Notes: a model not told the origin generated them from the sequence alone. Positions 43,591 to 52,254 are shown, counted from the first letter of the stretch. The stretch is 64,000 nucleotides of DNA from Robertmurraya massiliosenegalensis JC6 (GCF_000311725.1 NZ_HE978514.1:296783-360782); one strand, 5' to 3'. Numbers and translations are program-made.

Positions 43591-43779
43591 CGCTGTTTTC
43601 GTATAGATTGTAGTTATTTGTAAAAACCCAGAAGCATAATTTTACCCTCATATCACGGTTATGGCTATACATGAAAGTGTGCAACAGCACTTTTCGCTCC
43701 CTAAATCAGGCTCTTATTGCTTTCCAAAATAAATTAGTTTTTTTCGAAAGAAAATAAACAATGTATGCGAAAAGAGCCT
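43591..43779 (+). repeat. Dispersed intergenic element, copy 4 (GCTGTTTTCG family)
   Basis: Starts CGCTGTTTTCGTATAGATTG and ends GCGAAAAGAGCC, which overlaps the stop codon region of the minus-strand ABC ATPase gene. Over its first half it is close to copy 5 at 50662 (TTATTTGTAAAAACCCAGAAGC, GGTTATGGCTATA, ATTTTCGCTCCCTAA-type segments). Confidence 0.8.
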
Positions 43780-44501
43780 TATAAAACTTTACTCAAAAAC
43801 GCCTTTGTCCGTTCATGCTGAGGATGGTCAAACAACTCATGCGGAATGTTTTCCTCAACGATATAGCCACCGTCCATGAATAAAACTCGGTCTCCTACCT
43901 CACGGGCAAAGCCCATCTCATGGGTAACGACAACCATGGTCATTCCTTCTTTGGCTAATTGTTTCATGACTTCTAATACTTCCCCTACCATTTCAGGGTC
44001 AAGTGCTGAAGTCGGCTCGTCAAAAAGCATGATTTTTGGTTCCATCGCGAGTGCTCTGGCAATCGCCACACGTTGTTTTTGTCCGCCTGATAAGGAATCT
44101 GGATAGCTTTTCGCTTTTTCTTCAAGCCCTACTTTTCGCAATAACTCAAGCGCTTTTTCCTTTGCCTTGCTTTCTTCTACCTTTTTGACCTTAAGAGGTG
44201 AAAGCATGATATTTTCTAACACTGTTTTATGTGGAAAAAGATTAAATTGCTGAAATACCATACCCACTTCTGCGCGAATTTTATTAATATCTGTCTCTTT
44301 CGCCGTAACGTCGACACCTTCAATGAAAACATGTCCATCTGTAATCGTTTCAAGTAAATTGAGGCAGCGTAAAAAAGTTGATTTTCCAGAACCAGAAGGA
44401 CCGATGACGACGACTACTTCCTGCTGCTTAATGGTAGCATTAATATCTTTAAGCACTTCATTAGCACCAAACGATTTTTTTAATTTTTCTACTTTGATCA
44501 T
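43779..44501 (-). CDS. Amino acid ABC transporter, ATP-binding protein
   Basis: The start is ATG 44501 (240 residues), overlapping the permease stop by ATGA; the frame to 44597 lies inside the permease gene. Walker [11 protein letters not shown] loop [18 protein letters not shown], signature [16 protein letters not shown], Walker [18 protein letters not shown] loop VVTHEMGFA. It belongs to the polar amino acid (GlnQ/ArtR) group and closely resembles ArtR-type ATPases. It energises uptake with the permease and binding protein upstream. Confidence 0.94.
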   Translation of the reverse strand: MIKVEKLKKSFGANEVLKDINATIKQQEVVVVIGPSGSGKSTFLRCLNLLETITDGHVFIEGVDVTAKETDINKIRAEVGMVFQQFNLFPHKTVLENIMLSPLKVKKVEESKAKEKALELLRKVGLEEKAKSYPDSLSGGQKQRVAIARALAMEPKIMLFDEPTSALDPEMVGEVLEVMKQLAKEGMTMVVVTHEMGFAREVGDRVLFMDGGYIVEENIPHELFDHPQHERTKAFLSKVL

Positions 44502-45217
44502 TCTGTTGCTAACCTCTTTTCTAGACGACTTAATAAATAGCTTAATGTTAATGTTAAGAAGAAGTAGATTACAGCCGCTGTTAAAAATGGCTCCCAAACT
44601 TTATAATATTGACCTTGGAATGCTTTGCCCCAATACATCAATTCAGGAACAGCGATTAAAGCTGTAAGAGAAGATTCTTTTATAAGGACAATAAATTCAT
44701 TTCCTAAAGGTGGAATCATTCGTTTGAACGCTTGCGGAAGGATGATATATCTCATTGCTTGTATATGGTTCATTCCAAGAGAACGAGCAGCCTCCATTTG
44801 TCCCTTATCAATTGACTGGATACCAGCTCGGAAAATCTCCGCAATGTATGCAGCTGCATTTAAGGATAGAGCTAATATCCCAGCAGCTATTCCATTTGTT
44901 GTCCCAAGCAGAGCAGGAATAACACCAAAATGAATCAGTAAAAGTTGCACATAAAAAGGAGTTCCACGGAAAAAAGCGATGTAAAATCGGAATGGGAAGC
45001 TTAATAACTTATTATTGAGCATCTTTCCTAAACCGATTAATAGACCTAATATCGTTCCTATTAAAATCCCTATGAGGGAAATTCCAATTGTATAAAGTGT
45101 CCCTCTTAAAAAATAGGGAGTATAATCCACAAGCCAATCAATCCTTAAGCCTGTTAATTCCGTTAAGGATTGTGCAAATCCAAAAGAAAATGTTGATAAC
45201 CAATTCATCATATCCAT
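44498..45217 (-). CDS. Amino acid ABC transporter, permease
   Basis: 239 residues with about five membrane helices and the HisM-type permease domain. The coupling motif [22 protein letters not shown] matches the EAA loop that contacts the ATPase. A single permease gene implies a homodimer, as in ArtQ or GlnP systems. AGGTG RBS. It is separated from the binding protein gene by a strong terminator hairpin, so binding protein would be made in excess. Confidence 0.93.
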   Translation of the reverse strand: MDMMNWLSTFSFGFAQSLTELTGLRIDWLVDYTPYFLRGTLYTIGISLIGILIGTILGLLIGLGKMLNNKLLSFPFRFYIAFFRGTPFYVQLLLIHFGVIPALLGTTNGIAAGILALSLNAAAYIAEIFRAGIQSIDKGQMEAARSLGMNHIQAMRYIILPQAFKRMIPPLGNEFIVLIKESSLTALIAVPELMYWGKAFQGQYYKVWEPFLTAAVIYFFLTLTLSYLLSRLEKRLATE

Positions 45218-45240
45218 CTGTAATTCACCTCATTTTCTCA

Positions 45241-45279
45241 AAAAAATTGCGTAACACTATACATAGAGTTACGCAATTT
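45241..45279 (-). terminator. Terminator/attenuator between binding protein and permease genes
   Basis: 17-bp perfect stem (45244-45260 with 45263-45279) followed on the minus strand by T7. Position inside the operon suggests partial readthrough. Confidence 0.85.
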
Positions 45280-45295
45280 CCTCTCGTTTGTGCCT

Positions 45296-46099
45296 CTATT
45301 GTTGTGCTTTCAGGTTGTCTACATCTGGTTCTGAGCCAAACCACTCTTCATAGATTTCTGCATACTTTCCACTATCAAATACTTTATTAATCGCTTCATT
45401 TAATTCAGAAACTAGTTCGCTATCCTTCGGGAACATTAAGCCATAGTATTCTGCTGCAAAGGAAGGATCTTCAATAACAACAAGATTTTTTTCTGGGTTA
45501 TTTTTCGCATATTCTTCGATTACGGTATTATCAGCGACAACAGCATCCGCTCCTCCAGCTTCAAGCTCCATAATCGCTAAGTTATTGTTTTCAAACTTTT
45601 TGATATCCTTACTATTTTTACCTAAAATCGCTTCAGCTGTTTCTTGTCCTGTTGTACCATTCTGAACGGCTACTACCTTACCTTCTAAATCGGCTCCACT
45701 TTTAATATCGCTTCCTTCTGGAACCAATATTTTATTAGTAGATAAGAAATAAGGGAAGGAGAAATCGTACGTTTGTTTTCGATCATCATTTATCGTAATC
45801 GCCGAAATCGCTAAGTCAGCTTCTTTCGATTCAATTTCGATAAATAGTGGATCCCAACCAACATGCTCAGGTTGTACCACTTCATAGCCAGCTTCTTCTA
45901 AAACGGCACTTAGAAAATCTACATCAAATCCAACTACTTGATCTCCTTCTAATGATTCAAAAGGAGCATATGCTGCATCTGTTACAACACGAAGCTTTTT
46001 CTTTTCATCGCCACCACTTGTTTCACTTGATCCACATGCGGCAAGTAGCATAACAAGCCCCATGATCATGATTAATCCTAATCTCGTTACTTTCTTCAC
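45296..46099 (-). CDS. Polar amino acid ABC transporter substrate-binding lipoprotein (1)
   Basis: 267 residues. Lipobox LLAAC (Cys at about 22), then the family 3 solute-binding fold: LRVVTDAAYAPFESLEGDQVVGFDVD, DLAISAITINDDRKQTYDFS, NGTTGQETAEAILG and EYYGLMFPKDSEL. The Asp and Arg residues that hold the alpha-amino and carboxyl groups of the ligand are in ADLAISAITINDDR and nearby. It precedes the permease and ATPase genes. A very similar second copy lies at 47215-48021. The ligand is not determinable from sequence. Confidence 0.93.
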   Translation of the reverse strand: MKKVTRLGLIMIMGLVMLLAACGSSETSGGDEKKKLRVVTDAAYAPFESLEGDQVVGFDVDFLSAVLEEAGYEVVQPEHVGWDPLFIEIESKEADLAISAITINDDRKQTYDFSFPYFLSTNKILVPEGSDIKSGADLEGKVVAVQNGTTGQETAEAILGKNSKDIKKFENNNLAIMELEAGGADAVVADNTVIEEYAKNNPEKNLVVIEDPSFAAEYYGLMFPKDSELVSELNEAINKVFDSGKYAEIYEEWFGSEPDVDNLKAQQ

Positions 46100-46132
46100 A
46101 AATCTTCCCCCTCAAATAAATTTTAATTTAAA

Positions 46133-46147
46133 AATTTTCTATAAATT
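46133..46147. promoter_or_regulatory. Candidate CodY box
   Basis: AATTTTCTATAAATT matches 13 of 15 positions of the CodY motif AATTTTCWGAAAATT. It overlaps the expected transcription start of the binding protein promoter, a place where CodY could block initiation. Confidence 0.45.
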
Positions 46148-46160
46148 CTGATATAACAAT

Positions 46161-46189
46161 ATTATACTGAGTTAAGATTGCGTTCGCAA
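46161..46189 (-). promoter_or_regulatory. Sigma-A promoter of the ABC operon
   Basis: TATAAT at 46166-46161 and TTGCGA at 46189-46184 with a 17-nt spacer. The -35 lies in the palindrome TTGCG-TT-CGCAA (46178-46189), which could be an operator. Confidence 0.65.
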
Positions 46190-46276
46190 CCTAAAATCTA
46201 TTAATAAAGTCCTATACTAGAATAAAAACGATTAAAGTAAGTGGGAAGATTTATGATTTTTATCCTTATGTGACCC

Positions 46277-47086
46277 TTAACTCACCTTCAATGATTTTTT
46301 TTCAGATTGCTTGCTATGATCCTCTTTCTGAAGAGAAAACCAATAGAGCATTGCGACAAAAATTGAGCCACCAACTAAATTCCCTAGAAATACTGGGATG
46401 AAATTCGAGAAGTAATCGAACCAAGTTAAATATCCTGCAAAAATAGCCGCCGGTATTACAAACATATTGGCTACGACGTGCTGAAAACCGATCGCAACAA
46501 AAGTCATCGTGGGAAACCAAATGCCAAGTATTTTTCCAGACGGAGTTTCTGATCCATAACAAAGCCAGACAGCTAATGCGACAAGCCAGTTGCAACCAAT
46601 TCCTGAAACAAACGCTTGTACAAATGTTCCATCAAGCTTATGTTCAGCAATATGTACCATTTTTTGCAAATAAAGTCCTGATTCTGTTAGACCGACAATG
46701 TGGCCAAAAAAGTAGGCAACAAACACCGCTCCTAGAAAGTTACTTAGTGTAATTATGACTATATTTTTCATGAGAGCTGTCGTCTTCACTTTTTTTGCAT
46801 ATGTGGCCAATGGTACGGCCATCATGTTGCCTGTTAGCAATTCCCCACCTGCCATTAATGTTAAGATAAGGCCAATTGGAAATAATGAAGCTCCTAGAAT
46901 CGTAGATATTCCTTCTAATTCTCCCCCAAGAGGAGCTGTGGCACGGATGTACAGCAAATAGCCAAGTGCAATAAAAGCTCCAGCTTGGAATCCTAAAATG
47001 AGTGATTTCATTAATGGATAATTTGCTTTTTTGACACCATGCTTAATTGTAATTTCTGTAATTTCTTCCGGTTTATAATAAGCCAT
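46277..47086 (-). CDS. Formate/nitrite transporter family channel
   Basis: The start is ATG 47086 (269 residues), about 11 nt after GGAAGGAA; the frame to 47131 lacks a site. Six membrane helices with family landmarks FQAGAFIALGYLLYIRATA, GGELLTGNMMAVPLA, FVSGIGCNWLVALAVWL and FQHVVANMFVIPAAIF. FNT proteins are pentameric channels for formate, nitrite, lactate or hydrosulphide. It lies between two binding protein paralogues on the same strand, an unexpected place. A Rex-like palindrome overlaps its promoter region. Confidence 0.9.
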   Translation of the reverse strand: MAYYKPEEITEITIKHGVKKANYPLMKSLILGFQAGAFIALGYLLYIRATAPLGGELEGISTILGASLFPIGLILTLMAGGELLTGNMMAVPLATYAKKVKTTALMKNIVIITLSNFLGAVFVAYFFGHIVGLTESGLYLQKMVHIAEHKLDGTFVQAFVSGIGCNWLVALAVWLCYGSETPSGKILGIWFPTMTFVAIGFQHVVANMFVIPAAIFAGYLTWFDYFSNFIPVFLGNLVGGSIFVAMLYWFSLQKEDHSKQSEKKSLKVS

Positions 47087-47117
47087 AAGGACACGTTCCT
47101 TCCGCTTTCGGTATATT

Positions 47118-47135
47118 ATGTGAAAGAACACACAT
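47118..47135 (-). promoter_or_regulatory. Candidate Rex-like site at the FNT promoter
   Basis: On the minus strand ATGTGTGTTCTTTCACAT: the right half TTCACA is perfect and the left half degenerate for the Rex palindrome. It is next to TAATAT, a possible -10. Confidence 0.3.
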
Positions 47136-47166
47136 ACTCAATTTTAACCTATTTTACGCTCTATGC

Positions 47167-47195
47167 CTGTGAACATTTTGAGTATGTTTTCACAG
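47167..47195. other. Hairpin between the second binding protein gene and FNT gene
   Basis: CTGTGAACAT pairs with ATGTTTTCACAG through one bulged base; no T run follows, so it may be an mRNA 3' stabiliser or weak terminator. Confidence 0.4.
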
Positions 47196-47214
47196 CGGAA
47201 GGAATCGTCAGTCA

Positions 47215-48021
47215 TTATTGTGCTGCTTTTAATCCATCTACATCTGGTTCAGTTCCAAACCATTCTTTATAAATTTCAGTGTATTTTCCATTCTCTAGTA
47301 CTGTATTCACAGCCTTATCAAAATCAGCCTTTAATTCACTATTTTGGGGGAATAACAAACCATAGAATTCAGAATCAAAATTCTCTTCATCTGACACAAC
47401 GACTAGTTTTTGATCAGGGTTGTTCTTCACATAAGTCTCTACTACCGTATTATCAGCAATGACAGCATCTGCCCCACCATTTAAAAGTTCTAGAATAGCT
47501 AGATTATTATCTTCAAACTTCTTTATGTTTTTGCTGTTTACTCCTAGAAGTGCTTCGGCTGATTCCTGACCAGTAGTTCCATTTTGAACAGCAACTACCT
47601 TATCCAATAAATCTTCCGCACTTTGAATATCACTGCCTTCTTTCACCAATATCATATTTGTTGATAGGTAGTATGGTACGGAAAAGTCATAGCTTGCTTT
47701 TCTTTCATCTGTAATGGTAATAGCTGCTACAGCTAAATCAGCAATTTCGTCTTCTATTTCAACAAACATTGCATCCCAACCAGTGTGTTCTACTTTTACT
47801 TCATATCCAGCTTCTTCAGCGACTGCATTGATAAAATCGATATCAAATCCAGTAACTTTATCTCCTTCTAAATATTCCATCGGTGCATAAGCTGCATTTG
47901 TTACTACTTTAAGGACCTGTTCTTCACCTTCTCCTCCTGTTGTGTTACTTGTCCCACAGCCAGAAAGAATGACCACTATCGTCAACATCATTAAAAAGCT
48001 TAGCTTAGTTAGTTTCTTCAT
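47215..48021 (-). CDS. Polar amino acid ABC transporter substrate-binding lipoprotein (2)
   Basis: 268 residues, lipobox VILSGC. It is a paralogue of the protein at 45296-46099 with matching blocks along the whole length (VVTNAAYAPMEYLEGDKVTGFDID, NGTTGQESAEALLG, EWFGTEPDVDGLK). No permease or ATPase gene accompanies it, so it probably feeds the same transporter with a different ligand or affinity. It has its own promoter. The duplication must predate insertion or retention of the FNT gene between the copies. Confidence 0.92.
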   Translation of the reverse strand: MKKLTKLSFLMMLTIVVILSGCGTSNTTGGEGEEQVLKVVTNAAYAPMEYLEGDKVTGFDIDFINAVAEEAGYEVKVEHTGWDAMFVEIEDEIADLAVAAITITDERKASYDFSVPYYLSTNMILVKEGSDIQSAEDLLDKVVAVQNGTTGQESAEALLGVNSKNIKKFEDNNLAILELLNGGADAVIADNTVVETYVKNNPDQKLVVVSDEENFDSEFYGLLFPQNSELKADFDKAVNTVLENGKYTEIYKEWFGTEPDVDGLKAAQ

Positions 48022-48078
48022 TTTACATTCTCCTTTTGTCTTACAATCTAGTAAGTACGTTCTCTTTGATATGTTGTA

Positions 48079-48107
48079 ATTATACTAACATATGATTATT
48101 TATGCAA
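48079..48107 (-). promoter_or_regulatory. Sigma-A promoter of binding protein 2
   Basis: TATAAT at 48084-48079 and TTGCAT at 48107-48102 with a 17-nt spacer; flanking sequence is very AT-rich. Confidence 0.6.
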
Positions 48108-48166
48108 TATATTTTTATAAAATATTATTTTTATAGCATATATTTGCATATGGATGTATAAAATAT

Positions 48167-48203
48167 AAAAAAAGAAGCCTCAAGGATTTACCTTAACGCT
48201 TCT
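48167..48203 (-). terminator. Terminator of the menC/NSAR gene
   Basis: On the minus strand GAAGC…AAGG / CCTT…GCTTC followed by seven T; the stem begins within the last codons. Confidence 0.75.
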
Positions 48204-49324
48204 CTCTCAAATATTCTCTTCTTAACACGATATTCTTCTACTGCTGCCCAGTCGAGATCATAGCCAATCCCAGGTGTCGTTGGAACCTGTATAACCCCCT
48301 GTTCCATCTTCACTTCTGGTATGACGATATCTTTTTGCCAATAGCGATTAGAAGGAGATGTATCACCTGGTAAAGTAAATTGCTCTAAAGTAGTAATGGC
48401 AATATTATGTGCTCGTCCGATCCCTGCCTCTAACATACCACCACACCAAACGGGGATATTATGAATTTTGCAATAGTCATTGATTTTCTTTGCTTCTGTT
48501 AATCCGCCAACTCGTCCGACTTTGACATTGATGATTTGACATGCCCCTAACTCAATAGCAAGTTTTACATCATCAAGAGAGTATATGCTCTCATCTAGGC
48601 AAATGGGGGTTTGCAATTCTTTTTGTAACTTTGCATGTTCGATAATATCGTCTTGGCCAAGTGGCTGTTCAATCATCAATAAATCGAGATCATCAAATTT
48701 CTGCAAATGAGCGATGTCGTCTAATGTATAAGCTGAATTAGCATCAGCCATCATGGAAAGGTTCGGAAATACACGTCTGACTTCTTTTAACACTTCCAAA
48801 TCCTTTCCAGGCTTAATCTTCAACTTGACGCGCTTATAGCCATCAAGGACATATTGCTCGATTTTCGACAGTAGATCTTTTATCGTTGGTTGAATCCCCA
48901 CACTAATCCCAACATCAATCGCTGTTTTCGCTCCGCCTAAACAAGTCGCAAGAGGGAGATTTTGACGCTTAGCATACAGATCCCATACAGCCCCCTCTAA
49001 AGCAGCCTTCGCCATATTGTTTCTTTTAATAATGGCAAATCGTTCTGAAACTTCATCAGGATGATGAATGGGTTCTTGAAAAAGGAGCGGAATTAAGAAA
49101 TCCGACATCATATGCTCAATTGTTTTTACCGTTTCCTCTGTATACCATGGACTTGCAAACGCAACTGATTCTCCGTAGCCTCGTACCCCTTCTTCATCAA
49201 TCATTTCAATGATGAAAAATTCTTTATCTTGCATCGTACCAAAGCTCGTTGAAAAAGGGTCTTTCAGTCGCATCACCATGCGGTGCAAAATAATTTGCTT
49301 GATATTTATTAATTTCGAGGACAA
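48188..49324 (-). CDS. menC: o-Succinylbenzoate synthase / N-succinylamino acid racemase
   Basis: The start is TTG 49324 (378 residues), 9 nt after AAGGAG. Enolase superfamily, MLE subgroup: lysine pair VKLKIKPG, metal ligands in ADANSAY, IEQPL and LDESIYS, and opposing lysine in VKVGRVGG, the pattern of the OSBS/NSAR family. OSBS makes o-succinylbenzoate in menaquinone synthesis; NSAR racemises N-succinyl amino acids, and many family members do both. No other men gene is present, which leaves NSAR activity open. A 63-residue gene follows upstream on the same strand. Confidence 0.85.
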   Translation of the reverse strand: MSSKLINIKQIILHRMVMRLKDPFSTSFGTMQDKEFFIIEMIDEEGVRGYGESVAFASPWYTEETVKTIEHMMSDFLIPLLFQEPIHHPDEVSERFAIIKRNNMAKAALEGAVWDLYAKRQNLPLATCLGGAKTAIDVGISVGIQPTIKDLLSKIEQYVLDGYKRVKLKIKPGKDLEVLKEVRRVFPNLSMMADANSAYTLDDIAHLQKFDDLDLLMIEQPLGQDDIIEHAKLQKELQTPICLDESIYSLDDVKLAIELGACQIINVKVGRVGGLTEAKKINDYCKIHNIPVWCGGMLEAGIGRAHNIAITTLEQFTLPGDTSPSNRYWQKDIVIPEVKMEQGVIQVPTTPGIGYDLDWAAVEEYRVKKRIFEREALR

Positions 49325-49370
49325 TCTCTTCGTCTCCTTGAACATTCTTCTAAGGGCATCTATTCAAGCA

Positions 49371-49562
49371 TTATACGCCCATTTTTCTTCTTGTATTGCT
49401 CGGCTTTTTACTTTGTTGGCTTTTCATTTTTTTCGTCGTAAGGTCCCCGTTCACTCTTCCTTTATTAGCGTTTGCCTGATTCTTTTTATTTTCCAACTGT
49501 TGCTTCATTGCTTCTTTCAAGCTAATTTTCTTTGGTGCTTCAGATTGATTTTTCTCTGTCAT
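49371..49562 (-). CDS. Small basic hydrophilic protein, 63 residues (hypothetical)
   Basis: A convincing ribosome binding site (AAAGGAG, 9 nt from ATG). The product is highly basic and rich in Lys, Asn and Gln (KISLKEAMKQQLENKKNQAN, KMKSQQSKKPSNTRRK) with no hydrophobic segment; it probably is largely disordered and could bind nucleic acid. I do not recognise a named family. It lies 46 nt upstream of the menC/NSAR gene and may share its transcript. Confidence 0.65.
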   Translation of the reverse strand: MTEKNQSEAPKKISLKEAMKQQLENKKNQANANKGRVNGDLTTKKMKSQQSKKPSNTRRKMGV

Positions 49563-49635
49563 AAGTATGCGCTCCTTTTCATTAAGACTGTATTTGTTTA
49601 AAAATGTGGAATTTACTCAAGTTGTCGAATTCAAA

Positions 49636-49758
49636 ATGTACGAAGGTAAATTAAGAAACGAACATTTTTAGCACTTTTCTTTCAACCTCTGCTTACAATT
49701 CTAATCTTTATATTGTTTCCCGTTAACTTCGTTCGTTTTTTAACTTGAGAAGGACAAA
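49636..49758. repeat. Two-copy MITE-like element, copy 1
   Basis: About 120 bp, strongly similar to 52255-52376. Ends are ACGAAGGTAAATTAAGAAAC and CGTTTTTTAACTTGAGAAGG, an imperfect inverted repeat around TTAA-GAAACGAAC. No open frame. It lies in the 547-nt gap that also holds the degraded frame below. Confidence 0.7.
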
Positions 49759-49781
49759 TCTGTAATTTACTTAAGTATAAT

Positions 49782-49997
49782 CTATTTACTGTTAAATGTG
49801 AAAAAACGACCACATTCTGTTTCTTCTTTCGGCGCTGTATAGTAATACCATCCAGCCAACATTCCTTTTGATAAACTTCTCAAACGATGCTGCTGTAGCT
49901 TTAACAGTGTTCTCGATAGTTGTTGCTTTGATCTTGGAAATTGTCTTTCTAGTTCTAATAAGAGCAGTTGGAAAAACAGCGCTTATAAAAGCATCAT
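49782..49997 (-). pseudogene. Possible degraded small gene with in-frame stop at codon 5
   Basis: A frame from ATG 49997 meets TAA at 49985-49983, then stays open for 66 codons to TAG 49784. The product after the stop looks genuine: a leucine-rich stretch, ERQFPRSKQQLSRTLLKL, then GMLAGWYYYTAPKEETECGR and FFTF. There is no ribosome binding site, and the family is not recognised. It could be a pseudogene, a gene with an undetected start, or chance. Confidence 0.35.
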
Positions 49998-50109
49998 TAT
50001 AATTCTATAGGCAACTGTAGCTTTCTTCCTTATTTTTAACTATTTTATAAAATGGCCAGGAACCTTTCAGCTTTTCCCCTTCATACATTATTGTTATGGA
50101 GGTGGACCA

Positions 50110-50616
50110 TTGAAAAAATTACTAATGCTGCCCGTTTTACTTTGTTTTTTGGTGATTAGTGGCTGTTCTTCAGAGGATCCGGTCAAGACAGAATTAGAAA
50201 CTTACTTAAATGAAGAGCTTTCGAGTATTATTGGATTAGAAACACAAGCGATTTCAGCCTATGATAGTGTCACTGGAGTCAATTACACGTCTGACCAATT
50301 ATTGTACGACGTACTCTTAACGGAAGTGATTCCAACCTACCAGGATTTTATGAATAAGTTGGAAGCTATACGTCTTGACACAGAGGAACTGCGAGAAGTT
50401 CATGAAGGATATATAGAAGGTGTGAATACACAATATAATGCATTCACTCGCATCGTCACGGCACTTGAGCAACAAGACCGAGCGATCATTGAAGAAGCAA
50501 ATGTAATGCTCGATGAGGCACGAAAGCTAATACGCGATTATAATTACAATATCGAAAAATTAACGAAAGAACATGAAGTAGAAATGAAGGAGAATTTAAA
50601 TACATCAGAAATATAA
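50110..50616 (+). CDS. Helical lipoprotein, hypothetical
   Basis: 168 residues from a TTG start 4-5 nt after GGAGGTGG. Lipobox VISGC (Cys at 19). The mature part is almost all helix with heptad-like leucines (DPVKTELETYLNEELSSIIG, YQDFMNKLEAIRLDTEELRE, YNIEKLTKEHEVEMKENL). I see no enzyme motifs. Surface-anchored helical-bundle lipoproteins of this type are common in bacilli and their function is unknown. A bidirectional-style hairpin and a dispersed repeat follow. Confidence 0.82.
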   Translation: MKKLLMLPVLLCFLVISGCSSEDPVKTELETYLNEELSSIIGLETQAISAYDSVTGVNYTSDQLLYDVLLTEVIPTYQDFMNKLEAIRLDTEELREVHEGYIEGVNTQYNAFTRIVTALEQQDRAIIEEANVMLDEARKLIRDYNYNIEKLTKEHEVEMKENLNTSEI

Positions 50617-50618
50617 AT

Positions 50619-50656
50619 AAAAGGTCGATCCCTCAGGTGAGGGGCCGACCTTTTAA
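50619..50656 (+). terminator. Intrinsic terminator after the lipoprotein gene
   Basis: Stem AAAGGTCGATCCCTC / GAGGGGCCGACCTTTT with two mismatches and a 4-nt loop. Confidence 0.8.
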
Positions 50657-50661
50657 GTATT

Positions 50662-50810
50662 CGCTGTTTTCGTATAGACTGTGGTTATTTGTAAAAACCC
50701 AGAAGCCGGTATTAGGTTATGGCTATATATGAAGGATGCGACGGCAATTTTCGCTCCCTAATACAGGCATGTTGTTTCTTAATGCTCTCCCAAAGTTTGC
50801 GAAAAGAGCC
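50662..50810 (+). repeat. Dispersed intergenic element, copy 5 (GCTGTTTTCG family)
   Basis: Starts CGCTGTTTTCGTATAGACTG and ends TTTGCGAAAAGAGCC, 6 nt from the YjiH stop codon. It is shorter than copy 4 but clearly related to it along most of its length. Confidence 0.8.
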
Positions 50811-50816
50811 GAAATT

Positions 50817-52184
50817 TTAAAAAATAATATGGGCAGCGATCACGATGATCGGCAATGTAATAATTGTCCGTAATAAGAAGATCAGTATTAAATCTTTCAG
50901 GTTAAGAGGAAGCTTAGAACCAAGCAATAATCCGCCTAACTCTGACATGTAAATCAATTGCGTGACCGATACGCCGGCTATCACAAATCTTGTCAGTTCG
51001 CTTTCTATCCCACTGCCAATGACAGCCGGAAGGAACATATCGGCAAAACCAATGACCATAGTTTGGGCAGCAGCTCCTGCTTCAGGAACTTGCATCAGTG
51101 CAAGAATCGGTTCAAATGGCTTCCCAAGAATCGTGAAAAATGGAGTAAATTCAGCAATCACAAGAGCAACTGTCCCAATCGTCATAACAATTGGTAACAC
51201 GCCTAACCACATATCAAGGACATTTTCGAATCCTTCTCTTACGGTTCCCAAAACACCGTTATTTTTTCTTGCCTTCGAAACAGCTTCTGACACGCCCCAT
51301 TTTAACGGAGATTGACCTTGTGGAATCGGATTTTCAACCGTAATTTTGACATTATCGTATCCAGTGTCCGCCTTTCTTGAAAGCGGAGGAATACGTGGCA
51401 TAATTAATGCTGCAACTAAGCCAGCTACAACAATCGTAACGTAATATGGAACAAAATAATCGTCTAAATTCATGTATTGAAGAATCGCGATGGAAAAAGT
51501 GATCGATACAACTGAAAAAGTAGTCACAACAACAGCCGCTTCTCTTTTCGTATAGTAGCCTTCTTCATATTGTTTCGTCGTTAAAATGACACCAACCGTA
51601 CCATCTCCAACCCATGATGCAAGGCAATCTAGAGACGCTCGGCCAGGCAACGTAAATACAGGTCTCATCACCTTCATTAATAACGCACCGAAAAACTCAA
51701 GTAACCCGAAATTTAACAATAACGGCAATAAAAAACCAGCTAATAAGAAAACGGAGAAAAGAATAGGTACTAAATCATAAAGAAGGAGTCCACCCGTATT
51801 TTCCGAGTATATCCATTCTGGTCCAGCTTGTAATAACGTAATAATGGCCACAATCATACCAACTAGTCGGGCAACGAGCCAAAACTTATTAACCGTAAAC
51901 AATCGGTTCAAAAATGGACTCTCCATTATAACACGTGGTTTGAAAAGAACAGCAACAATTGTTCCTATAACAGAAAGAGAAATCAAGATTACCGCAATTG
52001 TTGGAATCGACGCTGCCAAAGTCTCAGTTAAAAGATTGGCGATCAATGCCACTGGAATCGTAATTCCTTCACCTGATTTCACAGGGACCATAAATAAGGA
52101 GATTCCAATTAAGGACGGGATTAAAAACTTAAGAAAATCTATCAATGAATAAGACATTGCTTTTGAATTTGGTTCATTACTCAT
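50817..52184 (-). CDS. yjiH: YjiH family membrane protein (nucleoside-recognition/Gate domain)
   Basis: The start is ATG 52184 (455 residues), 6 nt after AAGAGGTG; a GTG three codons earlier is possible. About ten membrane helices with two Gate-type repeats: PTLIGISLFMVP-like N-terminus, GRASLDCLASWVGDGTVGVI, and AAAQTMVIGFADMFLPAVIG followed by SELGGLLLGSKLPLNLKDL. This is the YjiH branch of the nucleoside recognition family related to sporulation proteins SpmA/SpmB. A transport role is likely, the substrate unknown. Its stop abuts a dispersed repeat. Confidence 0.88.
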   Translation of the reverse strand: MSNEPNSKAMSYSLIDFLKFLIPSLIGISLFMVPVKSGEGITIPVALIANLLTETLAASIPTIAVILISLSVIGTIVAVLFKPRVIMESPFLNRLFTVNKFWLVARLVGMIVAIITLLQAGPEWIYSENTGGLLLYDLVPILFSVFLLAGFLLPLLLNFGLLEFFGALLMKVMRPVFTLPGRASLDCLASWVGDGTVGVILTTKQYEEGYYTKREAAVVVTTFSVVSITFSIAILQYMNLDDYFVPYYVTIVVAGLVAALIMPRIPPLSRKADTGYDNVKITVENPIPQGQSPLKWGVSEAVSKARKNNGVLGTVREGFENVLDMWLGVLPIVMTIGTVALVIAEFTPFFTILGKPFEPILALMQVPEAGAAAQTMVIGFADMFLPAVIGSGIESELTRFVIAGVSVTQLIYMSELGGLLLGSKLPLNLKDLILIFLLRTIITLPIIVIAAHIIF

Positions 52185-52254
52185 CGTAAACACCTCTTGT
52201 CTATTGTATTTTAACGTTCATTCATAAAAAATATTCCGCTGAGTTGATTTCACA

